A stretch of DNA of 64,000 nucleotides, from assembly GCA_002104895.1 (NCBI GenBank), contig MCFG01000140.1, forward strand, positions 84,298 through 148,297, in the 5' to 3' direction. A program made the position numbers and the translations under genes. This document shows, in pieces, positions 13,705 to 29,496 of the stretch (positions are counted from its first letter, which is position 1; each line of letters opens with the position of its first letter). The notes under the pieces were generated by a model that did not search any database, was not told the origin of the DNA, and saw only the letters and a program-made list of their open reading frames with translations. Origin of the DNA: Anaeromyces robustus (taxonomy: Eukaryota; Neocallimastigomycota; Neocallimastigomycetes; Neocallimastigales; Neocallimastigaceae).

Positions 13705-14303
13705 ATGATTCAAAAATTCTCTGATCCTTTACCTTCAATTAAAAATTTTTCAAAGAAAATTCATAGTGAAAATGGTAATAAATTACATATTGAATAAATT
13801 TTCTTTTCTTTAGGTTGTATAATTTAATTTAATATTAAATATTCTATAAAAGAATTGGAATTAGTTAATTTAAAAGCTGATGACAGTGTTAATTTTAAGC
13901 CTGAATATTACAATGAAATTAGTAAGAGGTATAGACCAATGTCTGTACCTATGAGTGAAAGGACTGTTAGAAATAGATATAGTAGGATATTTACAGATTA
14001 AATTAGAATAAATTTTTTTATATTGACAGAAAGAATTTATTAATTTTATATTTGTATATATATTTTGTTTTAATTGTTATTATTTTTTTTTATATTAGTT
14101 ATTAGTCAGACTAAAGAAAATGTTTCTCATGCAAACCTTGTTGAAAAAGAAATTGAAGGATTAGATCCTATTGAAGCTTTTAAAAAAAAATTAATAATTA
14201 ATGAATTAAACATCGAAAGGTAGTATGTTTATAAAAATAAAAATATAATTATATAATATTAAAACAATAATATATTAAAATACATTTCTCTCATAAATAT
14301 ATG

Positions 14304-14338
<35 letters not shown>

Positions 14339-16205
14339 CTTTTTCCTTGATATATATTTTTATAAAATTATAGAAAAAAAAATCCAAAATTGTCCAAAGA
14401 TATTCAAGTTGGAATAAAGAAAAATTATTTAGATATGAAATATAAAAATTATGATTTATTTCCTGATAATAATAAAATTCCAAAAGAGGAAAATAAGACT
14501 GAAAAAAAGGAACAAATAAAAAAAAAAAATTCATGTGAAGATTTGAATTATGATCCATTATTACCTTATATGATGGATTATTATAAAAACCAAATAGAAA
14601 CAGATAATTTAATGTTATATGTATCTAAAAAAAAAAGAGAGTCAAAAAAATTAAATATTAAAGAGTTATATATGTATAATTCTGACTTACAAAAAATAAG
14701 AAATCAAAATAATAAAGATGGTGTTTCTTATAATGGTAATTTCAACATTGGTGGTTGTGAATATGTTGGTGCAGATGATCAAGTATATAAGTTATGTCAG
14801 AAAAGGAATTTTATTTCTCTTCCAGAAAATTATATTAAATATCATAAATATTTGGAAGATAAAGCTGAAAAATTAAATAAAAACAAAAATATAATTGAAA
14901 ATAATAATATAAATGAAAATTCAGTTAAGAAAACATCTTCATTTATAAAAGAAAAGGAAAATAAAAAAATTAATTCAGATAAAAGTATTTTAGACCAAAA
15001 TGAAAAAGAATATCAAACGTATAAAAAATATTCAGACAATAAGAATACTAAAAAACCCATTATACGGACCTATTTTGGCAGTTATAGTGGTTATAATTCA
15101 TTGTCTCGACCAGCATTATATACATCATTAGTAAAGCGGCATAATGCTCATAGAAACAAGGAAAATTACAATATTGAACAAGTAATTATTAATAATAAAA
15201 TAATAATTCTTATTTTGATATTTAAAATTTAAATATATGAATTAACAAGTATTATATATATGAAACATAAAATTACAAATAGATTATATTGAAAAGATTA
15301 AGATATATATTAAATTATAATAAAATAGATAAAGATCATTTATATTTAATTGATAATTTAAAAAATGGGTAAGTTTTTATATTTAATTATTATAATAATT
15401 ATATAATATAGTAAATTAGAAAAAAATCTATATATATATATATTATTAATAATAATATTATTATATTGTTGTTGTTATTATTACTGTTGATATTAATTTA
15501 ATAAGTAATATTCCTGATGAATTAATACAGCGATACTTTTATAAAGATTTTAAATCATTAGAAGAAGTAAGAAATGAATTACTAAATCAGATGCTAAAAG
15601 AAAATGATGACATTGAATTAAAACTCACAAAAAAAGAAAAAACAGAGAATATAAAAGAAAAAGAAAAAGAAAAAGTAAAAGAAAATAAGAATGAAAATAA
15701 TAATGAAAATAATAATGAAAATAATAATGAAAATAATAATGAAAATAATAATGAAAATAGTAATGAAAATAATAATGAAAATAATAATGAAAATAATAAT
15801 GAAAATAATAATGTTCAATATAATAGTAATGAAAATGCAAAATTAAATAATAATTCACAAAAAATGATAAATGAACATAATGATTCAAATGATAAAAATA
15901 GTAATTTTAATTATAAAAATGATAATTCTATTAATTTATTAAAGTTACAATCTAAATCTAAGAAAATGAAAATACTTCCAAAAATTCGTGATCCAACAAC
16001 ACCTAATGAATTATTATATATTATTGATAATTATAAAAATATGAATAAAAAAATGCGTAATGATTATAATAAATATAAAATTTACAATAAACATATACAT
16101 TCTCAAAAATCATCAGATAATAATTTAAGTGAAAATAAATCAAACTCAAAAATAAATAATCCAGTATTATCATATAACGAAATAATAAAAGCATTACAAG
16201 AATAA
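13705..16205 (+). CDS. Unrecognised charged protein, six exons (~637 aa)
   Basis: Exons 13705-13774, 13853-13981, 14099-14219, 14374-15181, 15283-15368 and 15506-16205 join in phase. I do not recognise the family. The least repetitive parts, probably the conserved ones, are RYRPMSVPMSERTVRNRY (about 57-74), the segment around NFNIGGCEYVGADDQVYKLC, and RTYFGSYSGYNSLSRPALYT followed by LVKRHNAHR (about 335-365). A NNNE repeat (about 15690-15810) interrupts the C-terminal half. No signal peptide or membrane segment is visible. The choice of the acceptor at 13852 over a stronger-looking TTTAG at 13813 is forced by a stop codon. It lies 636 bp upstream of, and codirectional with, the TBC1D19-like gene. 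Confidence 0.7.
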
Positions 16206-16840
16206 ATAACTTAACATTTGAAATGCTTTGTTTTATATTATTTTAATTTATTATTAATAGTTATTCTATCTATTAGTATATTTATATATTCATATCCTAT
16301 CTTTTTTTTTTATAAAAAGAATATATTTCGAAATTAAAGTTTTTTTTTTTTAATTACGAAATGCATTTTTCATTTTTGTTTAAAGAAAAAATTAAAAAAT
16401 TATATAAAATAATATAATATAAAAATGTTTTTAATAAATTATATCCACAAAAAAAGAAAAAAAGATAAAAAAAGTACATATTAAAAATTAGAAAGATAAT
16501 AAAAAAAGTATTATAAGTTACACAATGTGATAACATATTTAAAATTTTAATATATAATATCTTTTTTCATTTTTTTTCATAAATAAAACATATATAAATA
16601 TTAAAAAATAAATGATAATGATATTTCTTTTTTAAAAAAAAATTTCATTAATGATATAAAGTTTAAAATTTATCACAAGAAAAAAAAATTTTTTTTATTT
16701 TATTTTTCTGATAATAAAAAAAAAATAAAGTTTAATATTTAAAAGTTGTTTTTTTTTTTTTATAATATATATTTATTAAAACAGAAAAATTATTTGTTTT
16801 CTATAAATAATTTTTTTCTATATATAATAAAACTTTTAAA
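16206..16840. other. Intergenic spacer between two plus-strand genes
   Basis: AT-rich, with A and T homopolymers and no coding region supported. It includes the 3' end of the unrecognised gene and the promoter of the TBC1D19-like gene. Confidence 0.6.
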
Positions 16841-20114
<3,274 letters not shown>

Positions 20115-20664
20115 AATATTATCTTTTTAAATATATTTCATTTAAAAATTAAAATATTATCTTTTTAAATATGTTTCATTTAAAATGAAGATATTATCCT
20201 TTAAAATATATTAGAAAAAAAAAATCTATATTAATATTATAATTGTATATTGATTTTTGATATTATAATAATAATAGCAAAAATAATAATTTCCTATATA
20301 AAAAAATTAATTCTAATTTCATCATGGAAATTTGTTAAAACATTAACCAATTCTATTAAAATTTAAACATATTTATATATAATGTATGATAAGATAAAAA
20401 AATTAATAAATACAATATTTAAAATTATAACAAAAGTACTAAAAAAATTTGTAGAAATAACATAAAAATGGAGATATTTCCACAGTTTTTTTTTTTTTTT
20501 TTTTTGTTAAAATATGTATATATATAATATATATTCATAAAGAATATATAAAAAAAAAAGCTAAACAAAATCGAATGATTATGATGATTACTTATATTTA
20601 TTGTTAAAAAAATTTTTTTTTTAAATTAAGATAAAATAAACAAAATATTAATCTTAAAGTATCT

Positions 20665-21097
20665 ATCTCCACAAGAAGGAACATATTTATAAATAAATGA
20701 TAGATTTTAATGCATATACATCAATAGCTTTATTATTTATATTATTTTTTTTTTCGTCATCAATAAAATTTAATGGATATTCTTTATTTGATTCGCAATC
20801 ATTTTCATTAAAATAATTAAATACTTGATAGCATTAGAGTTTTTCTAAATGAAAAATAGTTGAAGTTATATATTCATAATTATATAATTTGTCGTTTTCT
20901 TTAATTATACCTTTATTATTATTATAAAAATAATTTTTTAATTCTTTATCAGTAAAAGATATAATTTTTTTTAGATAGAAATATTAAATTTATGTATCAT
21001 ATAAATTTAAACTCCATTATTTCTTTATATAATTCTTTTTTTCTTTTTCATAATTTTATACAATACCTCTATTGTACATAACGATGCATCCTTAATA
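20665..21097 (-). pseudogene. Possible decayed coding fragment
   Basis: Read on the minus strand, this stretch has protein-like composition unlike the flanks: segments such as KDASLCTIEVLYKIMKKK, ELYKEIMEFKFI, ISFTDKELKNYFYNN and YNYEYITSTIFHLEKL, then FNYFNENDCESNKEYPLNFI. They are broken by at least one frameshift and by in-frame stops, and no splice sites repair them. The family is not recognised. It ends next to a perfect inverted repeat. Chance AT-rich open frames remain possible. Confidence 0.35.
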
Positions 21098-21165
21098 ATA
21101 TTTAAAATAAACTTTAATATTTATGCCAAATTAGATTCAAAAATATTAAAGTTTATTTTAAATAT
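21098..21165. repeat. Perfect 25-bp inverted repeat with 18-nt loop
   Basis: Positions 21098-21122 are the exact reverse complement of 21141-21165. The loop (21123-21140) is relatively GC-containing. It sits beside the decayed coding fragment and could be a transposon end pair, a transcript foldback or a replication scar. Confidence 0.8.
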
Positions 21166-21736
21166 AAATATTTAGCTACTTAATTTTTTGTCAATTATAT
21201 TATTTTTATATTTTTTTTATTTTGAAATTTTTATTTTGAAATAATTATAAAAATTAGTAAACAAAAATAATTTAATATAATTTACAGTTAACTATTTTAT
21301 TCATTTATTTAAAATATTTCAAATATTTATCTTATGTAACGTAGGACAAAATTATTTAGAATATTTGTACAACTGAAATAATTAGAAAATCAAAAAAAAA
21401 AAAAAAAAAGTCATCATTAATAATTATGTTTCATAATGAAAACTAAAAAAAAAAATGTTATAAAAAATTTTTATCTGAACTACAAATTAATTAAAATGGT
21501 GATAATCTAATATTTTATTTTTTCTATATTTCTCTAATATTTCTCAATATTTTTATAAGAGTAAAAATTAGTACAAAATAAATAGATTAATTAATTTATA
21601 TTAATTCTTGTATTTCATTAACTTAATTATTAATCAATTTTCTACCCCTTAAATTTACAAAAAAAGAAACTTTTTTGTAAATTGGAAAATATTGAAAATA
21701 TCTATAAATAAAAATTTTATGCATATTTAATCAAAT

Positions 21737-21774
<38 letters not shown>

Positions 21775-22154
21775 TTATAATAAATAAAGGAAAAAAAAAG
21801 TTTTTTTTATTTTATTTTTATTTTAAAAAAAGTAATATTATTTTATATAAACAATATTTATAATAAAATAATATTGATAATTAATTTGAAATTTATTTAA
21901 ATTTCATTTTTATTTAAATTATAATAATAAATTTGAAATTTACTTAATTTCATTTTTATTTTAATAAAAATAATAATAATAAAATAAATATATTTATAAA
22001 TGATATTTAATAATACAAAAATACATTCTTTTTAAATATATCAAAAATAATAAAAAAACGATAAGAATTCTATAATAAAATCATAGATTTGAATTAATTT
22101 TTTTTTTTTTTGAAATAAAAAAAGAAGAAAAATAATAGCATTAGAAATAAAAAA

Positions 22155-23820
22155 ATGATATTATATAAACAAAAGCAAAAGAGTATTTACTTAATGATAG
22201 TAAAACTTTTCTTTTTAGGTATATCTATACCTAAAATCTTAGCAAAAGAAAATAATGATGATTGTGAAGTATTTAAGAAATTTATTAGTGAAATGGGAGC
22301 TTCTGTTGATTATGATGTGTCGGAAAAATGCTGTTCATATAATTCAAATACCGTATATTGCGATTCTGGTCAAATTACTAAACTGTAAATATATTTATAA
22401 TTAAAAATATATATAATAATAAATAATATATCATTATTTTTTACAATAATTAACTATATATATATATATTTTTTTTTTTTTGTAAAAAAAAAAAAAAAAA
22501 AAAAAAAGAGAATTAAGAAGCAAGAAACATTTTCAAGGATTAGAATTATCAAGTGAAATTGGAAATTTTAAACACTTGGTGAAATTGTAATTTATTTTCT
22601 ATTCTGATAGAATTATTTTAATATAAAAATATACTTATTAATGATATATGATTTTAATAATTTAAATAATAGAGATTTAAAAAGCAATGATTTGACAGGC
22701 GAAATTCCAGAAAGTATTGGGAATTTAACAAATTTAAAATATTTGTAAGTATATTAAATTAAATTATTAAGGAAAAAATATTTTTTATATAAAAATAAAT
22801 TATTGATTATATTCTTTATATTATTTATATTATTTATAATATTTATATTATAAAATATAGAGATATAAGTGATAATAGATTTAAAGGTAAACTTCCTAAA
22901 AGTATTGAAAATTTAGTCAACCTTGAAACATTGTAATTATTTTTAAATTTTTGAAATATAAATTTTATATAATATTAATTAATTATTATTATTATTATTT
23001 TTTAACCAATATTAGTTATATTAATATTATTTATATATTAAAAAGTCAAAAATATATTATTATAAACTAATTGTATAATATTTATTAATATATATGTTTT
23101 ATAAATAGTAATTTAAATTCGAATTATGGTTTAGAAGGTACAATTCCAGCATTACCAAAATTAGTTAAAAGTAATAATGAAAAAACTCAAACATGTTTTT
23201 TAGAAGGTTCAAAAGTATCATCTGAAAAAATTTGTACAAAGGAGGAAGAAAAAGAAGGAAAGAGAGCTGACAACGGAGGTTTAATAGTTCTAATTATAAT
23301 ATCAATTGGAATTTGTTATTGTGCCTGTTGTAGAGGAAAAAAACCAAAAAAACCTACCGTAATATATACAGTAACTTCTTTAAAAAAGGACAATAATAAT
23401 GGCGGCAATAACAATAATAATAATAACAATAATGTTAATATTAATAGTAACAGTAATAACAACAACAATAATACTACTACTACTAATAGTAATAATAATA
23501 ATTATAATATTAGTATTAATAATTATAATCCTAGTGGTGTTGTTGGTAGTGATGCACAACCATTAATACACACTGTACCACCACCAACAGCTCAACCAAC
23601 AGCTCAACCATATGTAATGTCATCTCCACCATTAACTCAACCATATGGTATGGTTCCAACACCACCTGTAGCTCAACCCTATGTAACAGCACCTCCACCA
23701 CAAGTCTATAGTGTTCCACCACCAACTGTATCTCAGCCTTATACAACTCAACCATATGCAACTCAAGATACGGCAACAGCTCCACCATTATATGAGGAAA
23801 CAAAATTTAATCAATATTAG
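22155..23820 (+). CDS. Leucine-rich-repeat type I membrane protein (spliced, 387 aa)
   Basis: Exons 22155-22384, 22509-22586, 22673-22744, 22861-22932 and 23109-23820. The N-terminus has a signal-peptide-like hydrophobic stretch (about 14-30, LMIVKLFFLGISIPKILA) and a Cys-containing cap (CEVFKKF, EKCCSYNSNTVYC). Plant-type LRRs follow (LTGEIPESIGNLTNLKYL, KGKLPKSIENLVNLETL, LEGTIPALPKLV), then a transmembrane helix (about 207-225, GGLIVLIIISIGICYCACC). The cytoplasmic tail is poly-Asn and then Pro/Gln/Tyr-rich with QPY repeats. No kinase domain is present. It is probably a plasma-membrane surface or adhesion/recognition protein, which is inference. Each middle LRR is one exon bounded by phase-2 introns. 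Confidence 0.88.
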
Positions 23821-24040
23821 AATTAGATAACAGAAGATTATATTTTTTAGAATTATATATTATCATTAATAATAAATGGATGTTAACTTAATATATTAAC
23901 CCAAAAAAAAATATAGAGCAATCAAAACATAATATCATAATGAACTTTATGTTTTTATTAAAATGAAAATGAAAATTAAAAATGTAAATATAAATATAAA
24001 TAAAAATAAAAATAATAAAATAAAATAAAATTAAAATAAT

Positions 24041-24072
<32 letters not shown>

Positions 24073-24326
24073 ATAAAATAAAATTAAAATAAAAATAAAA
24101 TAAAAATAAAAATATAAAATATAAAAATATAAAAATACAATATAATATAATATCATTAAATATTTTTTATTTTTAGTAGATGTTTATATTTAATATAATA
24201 ATTGTATTTATCCAATATTTGTAATTTTTTATATATTAATTTTACCATGATTTATAATACATCATTTTTTTTAATAATACAAGTTGTCATTTTATTTTTT
24301 TTTATTTTATTTTATTTTTTAATATA

Positions 24327-24359
<33 letters not shown>

Positions 24360-24559
24360 CTTGAGAATTCTTTTATATATATACCACTTATAAAACAAAA
24401 CTTTTATTGTTTTATGAAATTGATGAAAAAAAAAAATAAAAAGTAAAAATATATAGGTTTAAAAAATATTTTTGAATATACAAAGAAGAAAAAAAATTTT
24501 ATAGGTATAAATCTAAATACTATAAAATTATTTGTATTATTATTCAAAATATTTTTTTT
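23821..24559. other. Convergent intergenic spacer
   Basis: Lies between the ends of the LRR gene (plus) and the ODA docking gene (minus). It has AAAAT-type repeats at about 23990-24130 and no coding region. Confidence 0.6.
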
Positions 24560-27500
24560 TTATGAGGTAGAATCTGAATTGTTTTTTAATTTAATGGATG
24601 TATTTTTTCCTTCTTGTTCTTTAATCTATATTATTTGAAAAATTAATTTATAGAATGAATTAATTAAAATACAATTAAAGAATTTTCACTTATAATATAT
24701 ATATATTTATATAAAAAAATAATTTTAATACCGAAGACATATTTATTTTCATTAATTCTTCTCTAGACATTGGATGAGAATCATTGAATTTATCATTTTT
24801 CTTATCAACTATTAATGCGTTTTTGCTTACAGATGATTTTTGCATTAAATCAAAGTCATCGCTAAATATATATATATATATTAGTAATTTTTTTAATTAA
24901 TGTCAATAATAAATAATAAAAATATGTAAATTTAAATTACTAATATAAATTTTTCTGATACCTTAATATTGGAACATTGACACCATTATAGGTAACAGGT
25001 GGTAATGGTCCTATACCAAGTAAACTATTAATTTCTTGATTATTAGGTAAGTGAGAATTATCATTTGTAGTTTCAGATTCAATTTTATTACTTATTGGAT
25101 TACTATCAACCATACTATTTCTTTGAGCTTGTTGATTATTATTAATAACATTCGAAAGATTAATGGTGTAATTAATCATTAACAAATTATTAATATTTTC
25201 TTCAATATAATTTAAACATTGCATTAAATTAACATCTTGAATTTTATCTTTTATTTCTAAATTAACTGGAAGTTCAAATTTTACAGTATCAATATCGTCT
25301 TTTGATTTTTCTTCATTTTCATTATTATTAGTAATTTTTTTATTTTCTTCTCCTTCTCCTTCTTCTTCTCCTGAGTCAATATCTCTCGATTTTATTTCGG
25401 CTATTTCGTCTGTATCATTTTCTTTATTTTCATTTTCTTCATTCTTTGAAGATTTATCTTCATTCTCTTGATTTTCTGTATCTGCGGTATAATGCTTATT
25501 AGGAAGTTCTGGAGGAACATATATTTTCTTTACTGGTTTAAAAGTTTGAATGACTTTCATTATATCAAAAACTTTATCTTTTAATATATTTAAACTTCTA
25601 TTACAGTCAATATAGTTATTTTCATATTGAGTATATTTTTTTTTTTGTAACATCTAGTTTTTGCTAGAAACAAATTAAGAAATGAATTAATCAATTAATA
25701 ATTAATAGTTCTAGTAATAACAAATATAAAAATAATAATAATAACAATTTATGAATTATATATATATTTATAATTATATTTACTTCTAATTTTGAAATCG
25801 TAACTTTTCGTTTATCTTCTATTTCAACATTTTGAATTTTTAAATTTTCGATATTTTGTGATATATCTTTAATTTCTTTATTAATATCTCCAACTTCTCC
25901 TATGACTTCTGTAACATAATTAAATAATGAAAAATTTTCTTCTTCTGTTTCATTGAAATTTGCAATTAATTCATTAATATCATTCATTTTAGTACTTTCA
26001 TATATTTTGTCTAATGTTTTTTGATAATTTTCAATATTATTATATGGATCATCTTGATTAACAGCTAAATTAATATTTATTAAATAATTAATATAATATA
26101 ATTTATAATTAGTTTAAATTTCAATATATTGATAATTTTTTTTTTTTTTTAAAAAAAAAAAAAAATAGATTATCATATTTTGAATTTACTTTTTTTATTT
26201 GTTGATCTTGTTTTTTCTGGAACAATTTTTCTTTCAGCATTTTTTGTATTAATAAAATCTCTTGTTTTTTGTTCATGATCTAATAATCTTGACAATTCAT
26301 TAATTTCTTGAGAATGTTGATATAGTTCTTTTTCAGATTTCTCTTTTAATATTGATATTTTGCAATTAGCTTCATCTCTTTTATTTATATATAATTCCAT
26401 TTTTATTTTTCAATGTTAGTTTTTATATAATAAATAAATAAATAATAATAATAACAATAATAATAAAAATTATATTAGATATATTTTTTAAATTACCTTG
26501 TTTGATATGCAGAAGTTGAACTTTCAATGATATTATTAATATGATTTTTTTTATCTTTGATATCTTTAATCAATTTGTTAATAATATTATAAAAAACGTT
26601 TCTTTCTTTTCTATAATAATCTAATTTTTCTCTATTTTTTCTGTTTTCAACTAATGTTGTGTTAAATTTTTTAAGTGACTGTATTATTATAATAAAATAA
26701 TAAATTATATTAAAATCGTATTATTTTTTAACTACAAACACATTTATATAATAAATAAAATTTAATATATAAATTTTTACTTGTTCTAATTTATTTTGAA
26801 GAATTTTTATTGTTTTATTAATATGTTCATGATTTTCTTCGAATTTATTGATGCCTCCTTGTTCTTTTTTCAATGTCATTATTTTTTGATTCATTTCTTC
26901 AATTTTTTTATCCGTTTCTTCTATATATTCATATATTTTCTTTTGTTGTTCAACTAACTTATCTATTAATATATAAAAAATTTATTTGAATTAATATATA
27001 AATATTATTCTATTATTAATTTTTATATTTTTATTTTTATTTTTTTTATTTTTTTTTTTAATTTTAAATATATATTTATTTTTTTTTCTTCATTTATTCC
27101 ATTATTACCTTGATAATCAGATAGCGTTTTAACATCTTTATCGGTTTCATATTTATTTCTACTATAAATTCGATCAGATAATATTTTTTTCTTCATTTCA
27201 AGTTTTTGAATATCATCTTTTAAATAATTTATCATTACACTATTTTATCATTAGTATTTCTTAAATAAGATTAATTTTATATATAATAATATTATTTAAT
27301 TACTTTTGCTTTTTAATACTATTTTGAGATTCCTCGGTATAGGCATCCCGGTCATTTTTTGTTAATCTGTATTCTCTTTGTAATTTTTGTAATTCAATTT
27401 CTAATAGTATTGGTTTATCAATTAATAATTTTCGGAAAAAAACAATATAATTAAGATATATAATATTTTTTATTTGTTATATTGATATAATATTTAAAAT

Positions 27501-27582
27501 ATATTACTGAATTACTTTTTTCATAATAACTATTCGAGTTTGAACTCGATAAATTACTTCCACTAGAAGATATTCTTGACAT
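24560..27582 (-). CDS. Outer dynein arm docking complex coiled-coil protein, ODAD1/CCDC63 (ODA1/DC2) family (~512 aa)
   Basis: Exons 27582-27516, 27400-27304, 27239-27109, 26962-26781, 26678-26497, 26377-26190, 26064-25784, 25653-24962, 24861-24732 and 24625-24560 join in phase. Family signatures in order are QKLQREYRLTKNDRDAYTEE and SQNSIKKQK, then KEQGGINKFEENHEHINKTI, NREKLDYYRKERNVFYNIIN, RDEANCKISILKEKSEKE and TEEENFSLFNYVTE. These match animal CCDC114 (ODAD1)/CCDC63 and Chlamydomonas ODA1. The protein is almost entirely coiled coil, with an acidic, variable C-terminus. In that family it anchors outer dynein arms to axonemal doublets, so it implies a motile flagellated zoospore. The first intron's acceptor (27402-27401) is the least certain junction. 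Confidence 0.88.
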
Positions 27583-29496
27583 TATTTATAATATATTCCT
27601 TTTATATTAAAAAATATACATAATTATGGAATAAAAAAAAAAAATTAATTTTAATAAAGAAAAGAAGATATTTAATAGGAAAAATCTAACGAAAGTTTTT
27701 AATTTTTATATTTAATTTAAATAAATACTAAACTTTAATATATATTTTTCCGTTAATATATAAATAAATGAATAAATAATCAATAAATGAATAAATGAAT
27801 AATTAATAATCAATAGATAAATAAATCAGTAGTTGAATAAATCAATAAATGAATAAATGAATAATTAATAGATAAATAAATCAGTCATTGAATAAATCAA
27901 TAAATGAATAATTAATAGATAAATAAATCAGTCATTGAATAAATCAATAAATGAATAATTAATAGATAAATAATTGAGTAGTTGAATAAATCAATAAATG
28001 AATAATTAATAGATAAATAATTGAGTAGTTGAATAAATCAATAAATGAATAATTAATAGATAAATAATTGAGTAGTTGAATAAATAAATAAATGAATGAA
28101 TGAATGAATTAATAAATAAATAAATAGATAGATATATAAATTAATAAACAAATAAATGACAACCAATAGATGAATAAATCAATAGATGAATAAATAAATA
28201 TATATATAAATATATAAGTAAATGAATGAATAAATAAATAAATTAACAAATAAATATTTCAATAAATATCAAAATTTTTTATATTATTTTCAATTATTTT
28301 ATTATTAAATAAAAATTTAATAAAATATTAAATAACAATAATTCTTTTCTAAATTAAAATATTTTATTCAACTAAATATATTATATATTGTAATTTATCA
28401 TTGCTTTATTGAAAATATATTATATATTTTCATTAATAATAATATATTCAAATAACCTTTAAAAAAAAAACTTTAATTGATTTCACCTAATTTATAATTA
28501 TTCTTTTTTGAATATTATAAAGATTACATTATATAAAAGTGTATTGAAATATGTTTTAATAATTTAAAAAAGTATAATAAAGTTTAATTGATAATATAAA
28601 AAGTAAATTAATAAAAATCTTAAAATGAAAAAGTTATTTACTAAAAATATAGAATTTATAAATATACAAAAAATTATATCAAAAAAATAATAATTAAAGT
28701 TCGGAATATACAATATAAATAATTTCAATTGATTTAAGAATATTTTTTGGATATGAATTATATAGTAAAATATATTAATTTTATAATTATATTTATTATG
28801 ATAAAAAGAACTATTAATGATATTTAATTTCATAATATGTTTTATTAGAAGTTTATTAAAATAAAATTTTGTTTTTTTTGGTTAATTTATATATACTTTA
28901 TAAAGAATATTTTTTGAAAGAATTTCAAATATAGAATTTTTATTTCGTTTCATTTTACATTACATAATTTTTAAGTAAAAATACAATAATAATCATATAA
29001 TATAATTTCACTGGAAATTTTTTTAATTATTTATATATAAGATTATTAATTTCATTTACATTATATATTTTTTATAAGTTAAAACAAAGCATATATTAAA
29101 TATTAAGAAATAATGACGATTTGATTATTCAATATAATACCAATATTATCTTATATATAATTAATAAAATAATATATATTTTGATGTTTTATTCTATAAT
29201 ATTTGCAATATTTAGAAAGTTTTATATCAATTAAATATTTGGAGGATAATTTTTTAAAAAATAATTAGTTAATTTATCACTCAATAATATATCTTTGATA
29301 TTAATAATAATAGTAGTAGTATTTATTATTATTATTATTATTTTTAAAGTACAAAAAATCATTAATTTTATCGAAGTTAGTTAAGATAGTTTGATATCAA
29401 AAATATTCATTTTAATTTTATATATAAAGAAAGTATATGTCAAAAATATTAATAAATAATTAAATTTAATTACAACAATATATAAAGTATACTAAC
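27583..29496. other. Divergent intergenic region with tandem array
   Basis: Promoter-containing spacer between the ODA docking gene (minus) and the RasGEF gene (plus). It holds a 47-bp tandem array (27836-28125) and AT-rich filler. An open frame of 89 codons at 28564-28833 is hydrophobic AT noise. Confidence 0.6.
27836..28125. repeat. 47-bp tandem repeat, about five copies
   Basis: Units starting AATAAATCAATAAATGAATA begin at 27836, 27891, 27938, 27985 and 28032, with a decayed copy at 28079. Spacing is 47 bp except for the first (55 bp, with an 8-bp insertion). Two unit variants differ at CAGTCATTG versus GAGTAGTTG. Confidence 0.85.

Larger units (their letters stand above)
20115..22154. 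other. Intergenic region with a decayed coding fragment and a hairpin
   Basis: Apart from the tandem repeat at its left edge, the possible pseudogene at about 20665-21097 and the inverted repeat at 21098-21165, this region is AT-rich with an A run at 21738-21770 and no supported gene. Confidence 0.6.

Noticed and set aside
13801-13852. Acceptor TTTAG at 13813 for exon 2 of the unrecognised gene
   Set aside because: Stronger looking, but it leads to an in-frame stop within five codons; the later acceptor keeps the frame.
15618-15888. Minus-strand Ile/Phe/His-rich open frames
   Set aside because: Antisense to the NNNE repeat of the plus-strand gene.
28564-28833. 89-codon minus-strand open frame
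   Set aside because: Only Ile/Phe/Tyr/Asn of AT-rich noise; no conserved residues and no splice partners.
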